Source: Arthrobacter sp. MAHUQ-56 (GTDB lineage Bacteria > Actinomycetota > Actinomycetes > Actinomycetales > Micrococcaceae). From it: a stretch of DNA of 64,000 nucleotides. This document shows, piece by piece, positions 1 to 8,550 of this stretch (within the stretch, counting starts at the first letter, position 1; every line of letters begins with the position of its first letter). The notes under the pieces are model-generated. The model made no database searches, had not been told where the DNA came from, and saw only the letters and a program-made list of their open reading frames with translations. The translations under genes and the position numbers were made by a program. The stretch covers positions 186,001 to 250,000 of the forward strand of contig NZ_JAIFZQ010000016.1 of NCBI RefSeq assembly GCF_019710585.1, written 5' to 3'.

Positions 1-567
1 TACCTGCGCGCGGTCGCCGGCGGCGGCGCCCTGGTGGGTGCGACCGCCGTCGTCCCCGGCGTGGGAACCGTGGCATCGCTGGGACTTTCCGCGGCCGCAA
101 CCGTTGGCTTCCTGGAGGCAACGGCCCTCTATGCCACTTCGCTTGCCGAACTGCACGGCATCCGCCTTACCAATCCCGAGAAGGCCGGCACCATGGTCAT
201 GGCGATCATGCTGGGCGAGGAGGGCACCGCGCTGCTGGGGACCCTCAGCGGCCAGGCAGCGGGTGGGGCCAAGCCCACGGACGTCTGGGGGAACATCCTG
301 TCCAGGTCCTCGCTTCCCGGGTTCGGCAATGTCCGGAAAAGGATCCAGCACGCCTTCCTGAAGAACCTGCTCAAGCGGCAGGGGACGGCGCTGTTCGGCA
401 GGGCCCTTCCGTTCGGCATCGGCGCGGTGGTGGGCGGAGCGGGTAACCTCGTGATGGGCCGTGCGGTGGCAGCGAACGCCCGGGAGGCGTTCGGGCCAAT
501 GCCGGACACCATTCCCGGCGAGCTGACGGCGGCCGCGGCGCCGGATAACCAGGCGCTGACACCCTGA
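1..567 (+). CDS. Partial membrane-associated protein of unknown function, possibly EcsC-like (5' end outside window)
   Basis: The frame is open from the first base, so the gene starts upstream; 188 codons are visible. The N-terminal part is a glycine/alanine-rich hydrophobic stretch, followed by LYATSLAELHGIRL, a second hydrophobic patch near the middle and a GIGAVVGGAGNLVMGRAVA segment near the C-terminus. Alternating Gly-rich hydrophobic patches around a central amphipathic part recall EcsC-family proteins, but I see no diagnostic motif, so the name is a guess. The next gene follows after 18 bases on the same strand and may be co-transcribed. An internal GTG at 34 is unlikely to be the real start, because coding continues without a break to the window edge. 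Confidence 0.6.
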   Translation, partial: YLRAVAGGGALVGATAVVPGVGTVASLGLSAAATVGFLEATALYATSLAELHGIRLTNPEKAGTMVMAIMLGEEGTALLGTLSGQAAGGAKPTDVWGNILSRSSLPGFGNVRKRIQHAFLKNLLKRQGTALFGRALPFGIGAVVGGAGNLVMGRAVAANAREAFGPMPDTIPGELTAAAAPDNQALTP

Positions 568-585
568 CGCTGGAAGGCACAACAC

Positions 586-1335
586 GTGGATCTTAACGCT
601 GACCTTGGCCAAGCATTCGGCTCCTGGACCATGGGCGGCGACGCCGCGATGTTCCAGCTGGTGACCAGTGCCAACGTGGCGTGCGGCTTCCACGCGGGCG
701 ACCCCGTCACCATGCTGGACAGCTGCCGGGCAGCGTACGAACTGGATGTCACCGTCGGCGCGCACCTGGGTTACCGCGACCTGGCTGGCTTTGGCCTGCG
801 CGCCCTGGATGTGAGTTTCGACGAGCTGTTCGGGGACGTGCTGTACCAGCTGGGCGCTCTCGACGGAGTGGCCCACGCGGTGGGTGCATCCGTGGACTAC
901 GTCAAGGCGCATGGTGCCTTGTACGACAGGCTGGTGGACGACGCCGAGCAGGCCGCCGCCGTGGTGGCTGCAGTCAGTGCCTACGATCCCGGCCTCCCCA
1001 TTCTGGGCTTCCCTGGCTCGGAGCTGTTGAAGCAGGCCGGGGAGGCGGGACTCCCGGTATTTGTCGAAGCGTTCCCCGACCGCGCCTACCTTGCCGACGG
1101 CAGTCTGGTTCCGCGTTCCCAGGAGGGCGCAGTGCTGTTCGACGCCGACGCGGTAGTCGAGCGGGCCGTGCGCATGGCCCTCAAGGGGGAAGTGGCAGCC
1201 GTGGACGGGACAGTGGTGCAGGTTCGCCCGGACTCCCTGCGCCTCTCCGGCGGGACTCCCGCCGCGGTGGAGATGGCCGCACGCGTGCGGACGGGGCTGG
1301 AGGCTGCCGGCGTGGAACTGGAATCCTTCGCCTAG
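586..1335 (+). CDS. pxpA: LamB/YcsF family protein, 5-oxoprolinase subunit A
   Basis: This is the 249-residue PxpA (YcsF) subunit, which with PxpB and PxpC cleaves 5-oxoproline to glutamate using ATP. The N-terminal MDLNADLGQAFGSW block, the NVACGFHAGDP motif (about residues 27-37), VGAHLGYRDLAGFG and VKAHGALY are typical of the family, and the length is normal. The start is a GTG at 586 preceded by GGAAGG about 8 bases upstream. I see no pxpB or pxpC next to it in the window. Downstream lies a perfect dyad that could end transcription. Confidence 0.9.
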   Translation: MDLNADLGQAFGSWTMGGDAAMFQLVTSANVACGFHAGDPVTMLDSCRAAYELDVTVGAHLGYRDLAGFGLRALDVSFDELFGDVLYQLGALDGVAHAVGASVDYVKAHGALYDRLVDDAEQAAAVVAAVSAYDPGLPILGFPGSELLKQAGEAGLPVFVEAFPDRAYLADGSLVPRSQEGAVLFDADAVVERAVRMALKGEVAAVDGTVVQVRPDSLRLSGGTPAAVEMAARVRTGLEAAGVELESFA

Positions 1336-1339
1336 CGCC

Positions 1340-1357
1340 TGCTGCAGTTCTGCAGCA
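1340..1357. terminator. Possible terminator: perfect 8-bp dyad
   Basis: TGCTGCAG, a TT spacer, then CTGCAGCA form a perfect inverted repeat a few bases after the pxpA stop, between convergent genes. The 2-base loop is short and there is no T-run, so this could also be a chance palindrome. Confidence 0.3.
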
Positions 1358-1417
1358 CAACGACATGACCATAGGCCGCGGCGGCACACCGGGGCCAGGC
1401 CACGGATCGCGGCAGGG

Positions 1418-3053
1418 CTAGCACGTCAACAGGGCAAATGGCTTTGCGAAGAATTCCGCCCAGAGGGGGTCGTCCGGCCACAAGTCGTCGGGGTCGATGA
1501 GGTTGTCGTCCTCGGGTTCCCACTGCGGGACGTCCCCCGGGCTGGCATCTTCACGCGGGCTGGCATCTTCAAATGGGCTGGCCCCGAACGTCGGCCAATG
1601 AGGCCAGTGGGTTGGTTCGGGGTCGGGTTGTTCGGCGTCGTAGTGGCGGCCGGTGGGTGAGGTCCAGCCGGGTGGTTCCTTGGCGGTGGCCGGGGTGGGG
1701 GTCCAGCCGCTGTGGTGTTTGAGGCGGTGGTGCTTGGGGCAGAGCTGTCCCAGGTTGGAGGCGCCGGTTTCTCCGCCGTTGTGCCAGGCGGTGAGGTGGT
1801 CGGTGTCGTTGTCCAGTGATCGGTTGGTGCAGCCGGGGAAGGTGCATTTGCCGTCCCGCATCCTGATCCAGCGTTTGATTGTCCCGGGGAGCCGGTAGCT
1901 TCTGCGCCCGATCTCCAGCGGCGCCCCGCCGCGGGGGTCGACCAGGACGCGGTAGAACGACTCCGCGCCGTCCGCGACCAGCCGCCGTGCCATGGAGGCG
2001 GGGATCGGTCCGTGGCCGTCGAGGATGGCGGGTTCCTCGGTGACGCCAAGGAGAGATAACACCGGAACCATCACCAGCACATCCGCCCGCGGGACGGGGA
2101 CCTTGCCGGGGTCTGTATTGCCCGAGTGGGGAGAGCTTCCGGCGCCGAGGAGCAGGCTGGCTGCGATGTCGGGGCGCAGCTGGGTGAGGGTGCGGGGTTC
2201 GTCTGGGCCTTGGAGGCCGCGGGCGGTGGCGGTGGTGCGGTTCCAGATCGCGCTGGCGGTGTCGCCGGGCAGATGGAGCGTTATCCGGGCCATGCCGTCC
2301 CGGTCGGGCCGGTATTCCATCCGCCGGTCCGCGATCCCTTTGGTGTGCCGCTTCTCCAAAGACTCGGGGTGGTGGCGTTCGCGCCAGGCGCGGGCCTTGG
2401 CCCGGAACCGTGATGGGACCAGCTTCCCGGGGGCCGCGCCGCGGGCAGGGTGCTCCGGGGTCGAAGAAGTGCGCCACCAACGAGGCCGCCCCGGCAGGGC
2501 TGAGGCCTTCGGTTTCATCCACGACGACGCGCGCGTGCTGCCACGAGATGGCTCCGGCGGCCAGTGCGTCCGTGACCGGCGGCAGCGAACAGACTTGCTG
2601 CGACTGGTGGACGAACGCCCCGGCCGAGGCGGAACTGATGGTCAGGACCCCGGCGATTTCCTCCACCGCGGACATCTCGGCGTAGGTGTGTTCCGGCGCG
2701 GACGCCTCCGGCGGCGTCATGGCCTGCTGGATCCGGATGCAGTCGGCCGCGTCCTGCGCCTGCCCGGCCTTGAGTTGGGCTTCCAGCCTGGACCTCAGTT
2801 CCATCCGCTCCAACAGGATCCCGTACTGCCGCTGCAACACATCCACACCGGAGCCAGCACCGTGACCATCAGCAGCGCCAGCGGAGCAAAGCGCAGCCTC
2901 CTCCAGGAACAGTGCATCAAGGGCTGCAACAGAGGCATGAACACCCTCCATCCCCGCCCCTGAAACGCTCACTGCGCCGCCGCTGATTCCCATACGAACA
3001 TCATCCAACGGGGGTGTGACATTCAGACCTTCATGGCCCGCCGCCCAAGCCAC
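1418..3053 (-). pseudogene. DUF222 / HNH endonuclease (13E12-type) gene with a frameshift
   Basis: Two overlapping frames together make one full-length DUF222-HNH protein. The first frame, from a GTG at 3053 (alternative ATG at 2993), carries the DUF222 N-terminus (VAALDALFLEEAAL, SLVAHFFDP). The second carries GKLVPSRFRAKARAWRERHH and the HNH motif DTDHLTAWHNGG with a following CPKHH. In the first frame the protein turns into proline/arginine-rich nonsense after HFFDP. Removing one base from the GGGG run at 2457-2460 restores a continuous HFFDPEHPARG...GKLVPS reading. Such genes are multicopy in Micrococcaceae and their role is unknown. This copy is either broken or carries a homopolymer sequencing error. 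Confidence 0.8.
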
Positions 3054-3077
3054 TGCTGACAGGGCGCCACGGAACCC

Positions 3078-4439
3078 TCACCCAAAAATCAGCTGCGCCA
3101 CCGTGAAAATCGCGAGTCCGGCCAGGGAACCCACCACCGTGCCGTTGATCCGGATGAACTGCAGGTCCTTGCCCACCTGCAGTTCGATCTTCTGCGAGGT
3201 CTCCTCGGCATCCCACCGCGCCACCGTGTCCGTAATGACCCCTGCAATGTCCGAGCGATAGGTCCGCACCAGGTACCCGGCGGCATCGGCAATCCAGGAG
3301 TTGACCTTCCCCGCCAGCTCGGGGTCGTCAACCAGCCGCGAGCCGAAGTCGCGAACCGCTGCCTTGAACTTGATGGTGAGTTCGCTGTGGGGATCGTCCA
3401 CCGCGCCCAGCAGCGCATTCTTCACCGTCCCCCAGGTCCGGGAAGCGAGCTCACGCACCTCGGGATCGCCCAGTACCTGTGCCTTGATGACCTCGGCACG
3501 GGCGATCATGGCGGGATCGTGCTGCAGGTCCCGGGCGAGGTCGTTGAGGTATTTGTCGATCGACTGGCGCACCTGGTGGTTGGGATCGGCCTGGACGGCG
3601 CGGACGAACTTGAGGATCTCGACATAGACCTTGTCTCCCACAAGCCCGTCCACGAACTGCGGAACCCAGGTGGGGGAGCGGTCGGAGACCAGGCGGGTGA
3701 CGGTCTCGTGGTTGTCGTCCACCCAGTCGGCAGCGCGGTCAACCAGCAGGTCCACCAGCGTGTGGTGGTGCCCGTCGTGGAAGATCCGCTCCGCCAGCCT
3801 GCCGACGGGCGGCCCCCACGGCGGAGTGAGCAAGTGCTTGCGGACCATGCCCTCGATCACGGCCTGGACGTCGTCGTCGTTCAGCACGGTGAAGGCGCCC
3901 CGGATGACGGCGGCCCCCTCCTTGGCGACGCGCTCAGCACCGCCCGGCCCAGCCAGCCATTGGCCTGCCCGCCGGGCTACGTTGACGGTGGCCAGCTTGT
4001 CCTGCACCACCTGCTCGGAGAGGAAGTTGGTTTCCACGAACTCGCCCAGTGAGGCGCCGATCTGGTCCTTCCGGCGCGGAATGATGGCTGTGTGCGGGAT
4101 CTTGATGCCCATGGGGTACTTGAAGAGGGCGGTCACCGCGAACCAGTCAGCAAGCGCGCCCACCATGCCGCCTTCCGCGGCCGCGCGCACGTACTGCAGC
4201 CACGGATAGTCCTTCTGCAGCGCGAAGGCAAAGACAAAGATCACGGCCATGGCGATCAGCAGGCCCAGCGCCACGAGCTTCATTTTCCGCAGCGCTGCCG
4301 CCTTTTCGGCGTCTCCGGCACCAAGGTGCTGGCGTACGACGGCGGCCGGCACCGTGCTGCCCGGGCCGGCGGATGGTGCGGGCCGGCTGTGTGCATCCTG
4401 AGTAGTTGGCTCAGTTGTTGCCTCAGAGTTCACCTGCAT
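3078..4439 (-). CDS. DUF445 domain membrane protein
   Basis: A 453-residue protein of the DUF445 family; function unknown. After a low-complexity N-terminus it has a membrane segment at about 53-75 (KLVALGLLIAMAVIFVFAFA). The family signature EGGMVGALADWFAVTALFKYPMG and HTAIIPRRKDQIG follow. A long helical region comes next, and a C-terminal membrane helix (GTVVGSLAGLAIFTVAQLIFG) closes the protein. Both ends are therefore in the membrane with a large soluble middle. The start is an ATG at 4439. The gene is divergent from the glycerophosphodiesterase gene, with only about 50 bases between them. Confidence 0.9.
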   Translation of the reverse strand: MQVNSEATTEPTTQDAHSRPAPSAGPGSTVPAAVVRQHLGAGDAEKAAALRKMKLVALGLLIAMAVIFVFAFALQKDYPWLQYVRAAAEGGMVGALADWFAVTALFKYPMGIKIPHTAIIPRRKDQIGASLGEFVETNFLSEQVVQDKLATVNVARRAGQWLAGPGGAERVAKEGAAVIRGAFTVLNDDDVQAVIEGMVRKHLLTPPWGPPVGRLAERIFHDGHHHTLVDLLVDRAADWVDDNHETVTRLVSDRSPTWVPQFVDGLVGDKVYVEILKFVRAVQADPNHQVRQSIDKYLNDLARDLQHDPAMIARAEVIKAQVLGDPEVRELASRTWGTVKNALLGAVDDPHSELTIKFKAAVRDFGSRLVDDPELAGKVNSWIADAAGYLVRTYRSDIAGVITDTVARWDAEETSQKIELQVGKDLQFIRINGTVVGSLAGLAIFTVAQLIFG

Positions 4440-4476
4440 GTGCCAAGCCTAGCCCCGAAGGCCTGGGCCGGTCGGC

Positions 4477-4482
4477 TACCGT
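4477..4482 (+). promoter_or_regulatory. Possible leaderless promoter -10 (TACCGT)
   Basis: TACCGT sits exactly 6 bases before the ATG at 4489, with no Shine-Dalgarno sequence between. TANNNT at this distance is the usual arrangement for leaderless actinobacterial mRNAs. It supports ATG 4489 over GTG 4483 as the start. Confidence 0.4.
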
Positions 4483-4488
4483 GTGTCC

Positions 4489-5388
4489 ATGACAACTGAC
4501 GAGTCAATGCCGCAGCGGCCGTTGGTCTTTGCCCACCGTGGCGCAAGCGGAGCCTTTGCCGAACACACCCGCGCGGCCTACCTGCAGGCCCTGGCGGACG
4601 GGGCGGACGGGGTGGAGTGCGATGTCCACCTGACCCGGGACCAGCACGTGGTCCTGCTGCATGACGCCAACCTGGACCGCACCTCCGACGGGACCGGGCC
4701 GGTGGCTGACCGGACCTTGCACGAGCTGCGCCAGCTCGACTTTTCCTCCTGGAAGGGCGTCCGCATCCCCGAGGAATACGGGGCACGCTCCGATCAGTTC
4801 CTCACCCTCTCCGAACTGCTGGACATCCTCCGGGGTGCTGGGCGGCCAGTGCGGCTTGCCGTCGAACTCAAACATCCCAGCCCGTACCAGCTCAAACTGG
4901 AAGACCGGGTGCTTGAGGTGCTCCGCAGCGAAGGCTGGGACCCGGAAAGCTCCACTGTTGACAACGTGGCCGTGACCTTCATGAGCTTCAGCCCCGACTC
5001 CGTCCGGCACTTGCTGCACTCCGTCCCGCCGCAGTTCATCTGCCAGTTGGTGGACGACCTCACCATCCATGAGATCCGCGGCGGCCTGGGCCTGGGGCCG
5101 ATCGCCGGCGGAGCGGTCACCAACCTGATGAAGGCCGCGCAGCTTGAAGGTGAGCAGATCCTGGACGACGGCCTGGTGGGGATGGCAGGGCCGGGCATCG
5201 ATTACGTCCGGGAGCGCCCGCACACCGTCCGCCGATGGCTGGATTCCGGCCGCCGCTTCCGGGTGTGGACGGTGGATTCTGAGGAGGACGTGGCGCTGTG
5301 CCGCGACCTGGGCATCCAGGAGATCACCAGCAACGTGCCGGCCCGGGTCCTTGACCAGCTCCGGCTGGGCGCACCGCAGGGAAAGTAG
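4489..5388 (+). CDS. Glycerophosphodiester phosphodiesterase
   Basis: A 299-residue GDPD-family enzyme that hydrolyses glycerophosphodiesters to glycerol 3-phosphate and an alcohol. The N-terminal FAHRGASGAFAEHTRAAY holds the first catalytic His-Arg and the expected Glu. It is followed by DGVECDVHLTRDQHVVLLHD, which has the metal-binding Glu/Asp pair and second catalytic His, then LAVELKHP. Near the C-terminus FRVWTVDSEEDVALCRDLG is also typical. There is no signal peptide, so the enzyme is cytoplasmic. A GTG at 4483 is in frame, but ATG 4489 fits the upstream TACCGT better. Confidence 0.9.
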   Translation: MTTDESMPQRPLVFAHRGASGAFAEHTRAAYLQALADGADGVECDVHLTRDQHVVLLHDANLDRTSDGTGPVADRTLHELRQLDFSSWKGVRIPEEYGARSDQFLTLSELLDILRGAGRPVRLAVELKHPSPYQLKLEDRVLEVLRSEGWDPESSTVDNVAVTFMSFSPDSVRHLLHSVPPQFICQLVDDLTIHEIRGGLGLGPIAGGAVTNLMKAAQLEGEQILDDGLVGMAGPGIDYVRERPHTVRRWLDSGRRFRVWTVDSEEDVALCRDLGIQEITSNVPARVLDQLRLGAPQGK

Positions 5389-5394
5389 GCCGGA

Positions 5395-6801
5395 GTGGGT
5401 GCCGCGGCAGACGCACCTTCCCCGCTCCGCTGGTGGGCCGGGCCGCTGGACGTTGAGGGGCTGGCCCTGCGCTCGGTGGGAGCCGCGGCGGAGGCGCTGA
5501 ACCTGTATACCGGTGCGCCGGGCAGGTTCCGCACTGCACCCGCTTTGGCAGCCGCCGCTTTCGATTCCTTTGGACACCTGCGGATCGGCGGGCGGGCCCT
5601 GCAGGGCTTCGCGCCCCTGTCGGGCTTCCGCCGCACCAGCGACGGCTGGATCAGGCTCCATGCAAACTACCCCCACCACGAGCAGCGGCTGCTGCGGGCC
5701 CTGGGGGCGGCCACGGCAGCAGGCGTGGAGGCGGCCCTTGGTTCCATGACGTCCCTGGAGGCAGAAGCGGCCATCCAGGACCATGGCGGGATCGCCGCGG
5801 CCGTCAGGACCCGCGGCGAATGGCTTGCCTCGGACATGGGCCGGGCCGCCGCCACCGGCCCGTGGATCATTCGCGACGGCGGCAGCACACCCGGCTGGGG
5901 GCTGAAGGACTTCCCGGCCGGCGCAGCAGGGCCTGCAGGAGACGCGGCTGCCGGCCCTGCCCAGGCCGCCGGCGGCAGCCAGCAGCTGCCCCTGGCGGGC
6001 CTCCGGGTGCTGGACCTGACGAGGGTCATCGCCGGACCTGTCGCCACCCGGCTGCTGGCGGCGCTGGGGGCCGACGTCCTGCGCGTCGACCCGCCGGCCC
6101 TGCCCGAGATCGTGGACCAGTTCGTGGACACGGCCTTCGGAAAACGCAGCGCGGAAGCGGACCTTGGGCTGCCCTCGACGCGACAGCACCTGCAGCAGCT
6201 CCTGACGGACGCCGACGTGGTGGTCACCGGCTACCGGGGCGGCGCCCTGGACCGCTTTGGCCTCAATCCCCGGGACCTGCTGGCCGCGCATCCGCGGCTG
6301 GTGGTGGTCACCCTTGACAGCTGGGGCAGGGCGGGGCCATGGAGCGGCCTGCGCGGTTTCGACAGCATCGTCCAGGCGGCCAGTGGCATCGCCCACCTTT
6401 ATGGCAGGGAAGATGACGACGGCGGATGGCGCCCGGGTGCCTTGCCGGTCCAGGCATTGGATCACGCCACCGGGTACGGCGCGGCGGCGGCAGTGGTGCT
6501 CCTGCTGGCTGAACGCAGGAAAACGGGAAGGGGAGGTGCGGCCCGCCTTTCGCTTGCACGCACCGCCGAGGAACTCTTTGCCCTGCCCCTTAATCCCAGG
6601 CCCCTTAGTTCCGGACCCCTGCATTCCCTGTCCCCAGAGACAGCGGACACGGCGCAACTGCCGGAGCCCGGCTATCGCTCCATGGAAAGCTCCTACGGGC
6701 CGCTCCGCTATGTTCCGCCGCCGCTGCTCATGTCCGGCCGGATCCTGGACTACTCGGCTCCGCCGCCACCCTACGGCAGCTCGGACCTCACCTGGACCTG
6801 A
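5395..6801 (+). CDS. CaiB/BaiF family (class III) CoA transferase
   Basis: A 468-residue family III CoA transferase, moving CoA between carboxylic acids; substrate unknown. The second half is canonical: LAGLRVLDLTRVIAGPVATRLLAALGAD split over about residues 200-230, and GFDSIVQAASG at about 321, which has the expected catalytic Asp. The first 180 residues look like a shortened, diverged second CoA-transferase half (FGHLRIGGRALQGFAPLSGF, WIRLHANYPHHEQRLL), so the gene may be a fused two-domain form with one inactive half. It starts 7 bases after the glycerophosphodiesterase stop and is probably co-transcribed with it. Confidence 0.8.
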   Translation: MGAAADAPSPLRWWAGPLDVEGLALRSVGAAAEALNLYTGAPGRFRTAPALAAAAFDSFGHLRIGGRALQGFAPLSGFRRTSDGWIRLHANYPHHEQRLLRALGAATAAGVEAALGSMTSLEAEAAIQDHGGIAAAVRTRGEWLASDMGRAAATGPWIIRDGGSTPGWGLKDFPAGAAGPAGDAAAGPAQAAGGSQQLPLAGLRVLDLTRVIAGPVATRLLAALGADVLRVDPPALPEIVDQFVDTAFGKRSAEADLGLPSTRQHLQQLLTDADVVVTGYRGGALDRFGLNPRDLLAAHPRLVVVTLDSWGRAGPWSGLRGFDSIVQAASGIAHLYGREDDDGGWRPGALPVQALDHATGYGAAAAVVLLLAERRKTGRGGAARLSLARTAEELFALPLNPRPLSSGPLHSLSPETADTAQLPEPGYRSMESSYGPLRYVPPPLLMSGRILDYSAPPPPYGSSDLTWT

Positions 6802-6849
6802 GCCCACGCCGGTTTCGGCCGCCAGTGCCGGCTGTGGTTGAGTGGTTCC

Positions 6850-7365
6850 ATGCTTTTTCCCCGGTCCGGACCTGCCGTCCAGAGCCTGTCCGCTGCCGCC
6901 ATGGGAGTCCTCCTGCTGGCCAGCGCCAACAAGCATTTCCGGGACCCGATGTTCTACGGCGACGTGGTTCCCGGCTACCTCTGCCGGGACGGCGCGGCTT
7001 CAGGCCAAGCCAATAAAGCTGACGGCCGGCATCCGCTGGCCGTCCTGTCCCGCGAGGAATGGGTCGCTGCCACCGGCCTGCTTGAGCTGGCCGCCGCCGT
7101 CGGAATCCTCCTCCCGCCCACGCGGAAGGTGGCCGCCACCGCCCTCGCCGGGCTGTTCACCGCATTCCTGGCAGGGCATGTCGACGCACTCATACGGGCC
7201 TATGGTCCCGACGGAACCCCACGGCAACGGAAAATCCACACCGCACGGCTCCCGTTGCAGGCACCGCTCATCCTGTGGGCCTGGAGCCTGCGGAAGCCGG
7301 GCCTCCGGAAGCCGGGCCTGCGGAAGCCAGCCGTTCCCGGCCTTGCCTGGCCGGTCCGGCCGTGA
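6850..7365 (+). CDS. Small membrane protein, DoxX-like, unknown function
   Basis: A 171-residue hydrophobic protein with about four membrane segments (AAAMGVLLLASANKHF; VAATGLLELAAAVGILLPP; VAATALAGLFTAFLAGHVDAL; LPLQAPLILWAWSL). The pattern resembles DoxX/DoxD-like proteins, but the assignment is weak. The C-terminus runs into a triple GLRKP repeat encoded by a 15-bp tandem repeat. I chose the ATG at 6850; a TTG at 6838 is possible. The stop overlaps the azlC start as GTGA, so translation is probably coupled. Confidence 0.6.
   Translation: MLFPRSGPAVQSLSAAAMGVLLLASANKHFRDPMFYGDVVPGYLCRDGAASGQANKADGRHPLAVLSREEWVAATGLLELAAAVGILLPPTRKVAATALAGLFTAFLAGHVDALIRAYGPDGTPRQRKIHTARLPLQAPLILWAWSLRKPGLRKPGLRKPAVPGLAWPVRP
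7288..7330 (+). repeat. 15-bp tandem repeat, about 2.9 copies
   Basis: CTGCGGAAGCCGGGC (7288), CTCCGGAAGCCGGGC (7303) and CTGCGGAAGCCAG (7318) run in tandem at the 3' end of the DoxX-like gene, just before azlC. The unit is a multiple of three, so copy-number change would keep both frames. Confidence 0.85.
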
Positions 7366-8150
7366 AGCTGCTGGCCTCTCCCGCGGTCCGGGTGGGGATC
7401 TCCATTAGCATCGCCACGGGCCTGTACGGGGTGTCCTTCGGGGCGCTCTCGGTCACGTCGGGCCTGAGCATCCTGCAGACCATGGCCTTAAGCCTGCTCC
7501 TGTTCAGCGGCGGCTCGCAGTTCGCGTTCATCGGAGTCGTGGGCGGCGGCGGTTCGGGCATCGCCGCCATGAGCGCCGCCACCCTGCTGGGCATGCGCAA
7601 CGGCATCTACGGGATGCAGCTCAACGCCCTGCTGCGGCCCCGCGGCTGGCGGAAGTACGTTGGCGCCCAGCTGACCATTGACGAGTCCACGGCCACCAGC
7701 ACCGGCCAGGAGGATCCCGCGGAGCAGCGCCGCGGGTTCTGGGCCGCCGGCATCGGCATCTACGTGCTGTGGAACGTCTTCACCGCCATCGGTGCCCTTG
7801 CCGGCAGCGGGCTTGGCGATCCCAAGCAGTGGGGACTGGACGGTGCCGCCGTGGCAGCTTTCCTGGCGCTGTTGTGGCCGCGCCTCAAGGGACGGGAACC
7901 GGTCGCCATCGCGGTGGTGTGTGCCGTGGCCACGGTGATTGCCGTTCCGTTCGTGCCGGCGGGCGTGCCCATCCTGGTGGCCGCCGTCGTGGCAGCGCTG
8001 GCCGGCTGGTTCAGCCACGGACGCCGCGACGAAGGACTGGAACCCGACATCGAGCCGTACGCGGAGCATCATTACGGGCGTCACGGTTGCGGGAGCCCCG
8101 GACAGCGGACGGAGCACGGAGGCAGCGCACAGCCGGGAGCGGGCTCATGA
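7362..8150 (+). CDS. azlC: AzlC family branched-chain amino-acid exporter, large subunit
   Basis: A 262-residue AzlC-type permease, which with AzlD exports branched-chain or other amino acids. It begins VKLLASPAVRVGISISIATG and carries the family-typical VSFGALSV, LLFSGGSQFAFIGV and GMRNGIYGM segments across five or so membrane helices. The start is the GTG overlapping the upstream stop (GTGA). A longer frame open to 7275 would only add repeat-derived Pro/Ala/Glu residues. The hydrophilic C-terminal tail of about 40 residues is unusual and rich in His and Gly. AzlD follows with an ATGA overlap. Confidence 0.88.
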   Translation: MKLLASPAVRVGISISIATGLYGVSFGALSVTSGLSILQTMALSLLLFSGGSQFAFIGVVGGGGSGIAAMSAATLLGMRNGIYGMQLNALLRPRGWRKYVGAQLTIDESTATSTGQEDPAEQRRGFWAAGIGIYVLWNVFTAIGALAGSGLGDPKQWGLDGAAVAAFLALLWPRLKGREPVAIAVVCAVATVIAVPFVPAGVPILVAAVVAALAGWFSHGRRDEGLEPDIEPYAEHHYGRHGCGSPGQRTEHGGSAQPGAGS

Positions 8151-8458
8151 ATCTGTGGATCTGGCTGATCCTGGCCTGCGTCCTGGCGTATGCATGGAAA
8201 CTCGTCGGCTACTTCGTCCCTGCCAAGTTCCTGGAAGACCCGCGGACGTCGAGAATTGCGGGCACCATGACAATCGGCCTGCTGGCGTCGTTGACCGTAG
8301 TCAACGCGGTGGCATCAGGGCAGGCGCTGGCGGCGGACGCACGGCTCGGCGCACTCGGCGCGGCAGCCGTTGCGCTGGCACTGCGCGCACCCTTCCTGGT
8401 GGTGGTGATCGCCGGCGCCGGCACCGCGGCGCTGTTGAGGTTCCTCGGCTGGAGCTGA
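8147..8458 (+). CDS. azlD: AzlD family branched-chain amino-acid exporter, small subunit
   Basis: A 103-residue, almost wholly hydrophobic protein with three to four membrane helices (NLWIWLILACVLAYAWKLVG; IGLLASLTVVNAV; AAVALALRAPFLVVVIAGAG). Size, the FVPAKFLEDPR segment after helix 1 and position right behind azlC identify it as the small subunit of the exporter. Its ATG overlaps the azlC stop (ATGA), so the two should be made in equal amounts. Confidence 0.88.
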   Translation: MNLWIWLILACVLAYAWKLVGYFVPAKFLEDPRTSRIAGTMTIGLLASLTVVNAVASGQALAADARLGALGAAAVALALRAPFLVVVIAGAGTAALLRFLGWS

Positions 8459-8550
8459 CCGGCCGTCCCCTGCCGGCGCAAAAACCCACCGCAAAAGGGG
8501 GGTCCTGGCCACTGCCGCGGCGTCCCGCCGGTTGTACTATGAGATCGGCT

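Noticed and set aside
4504..6936. Minus-strand open frame of about 800 codons opposite the glycerophosphodiesterase and CoA transferase
   Set aside because: Antisense shadow of two clear enzymes, with low-complexity composition.
7275..7361. Upstream extension of azlC
   Set aside because: It would add only Pro/Ala/Glu repeats encoded by the 15-bp repeat. The GTG at 7362 in the GTGA overlap starts right at the conserved membrane protein.
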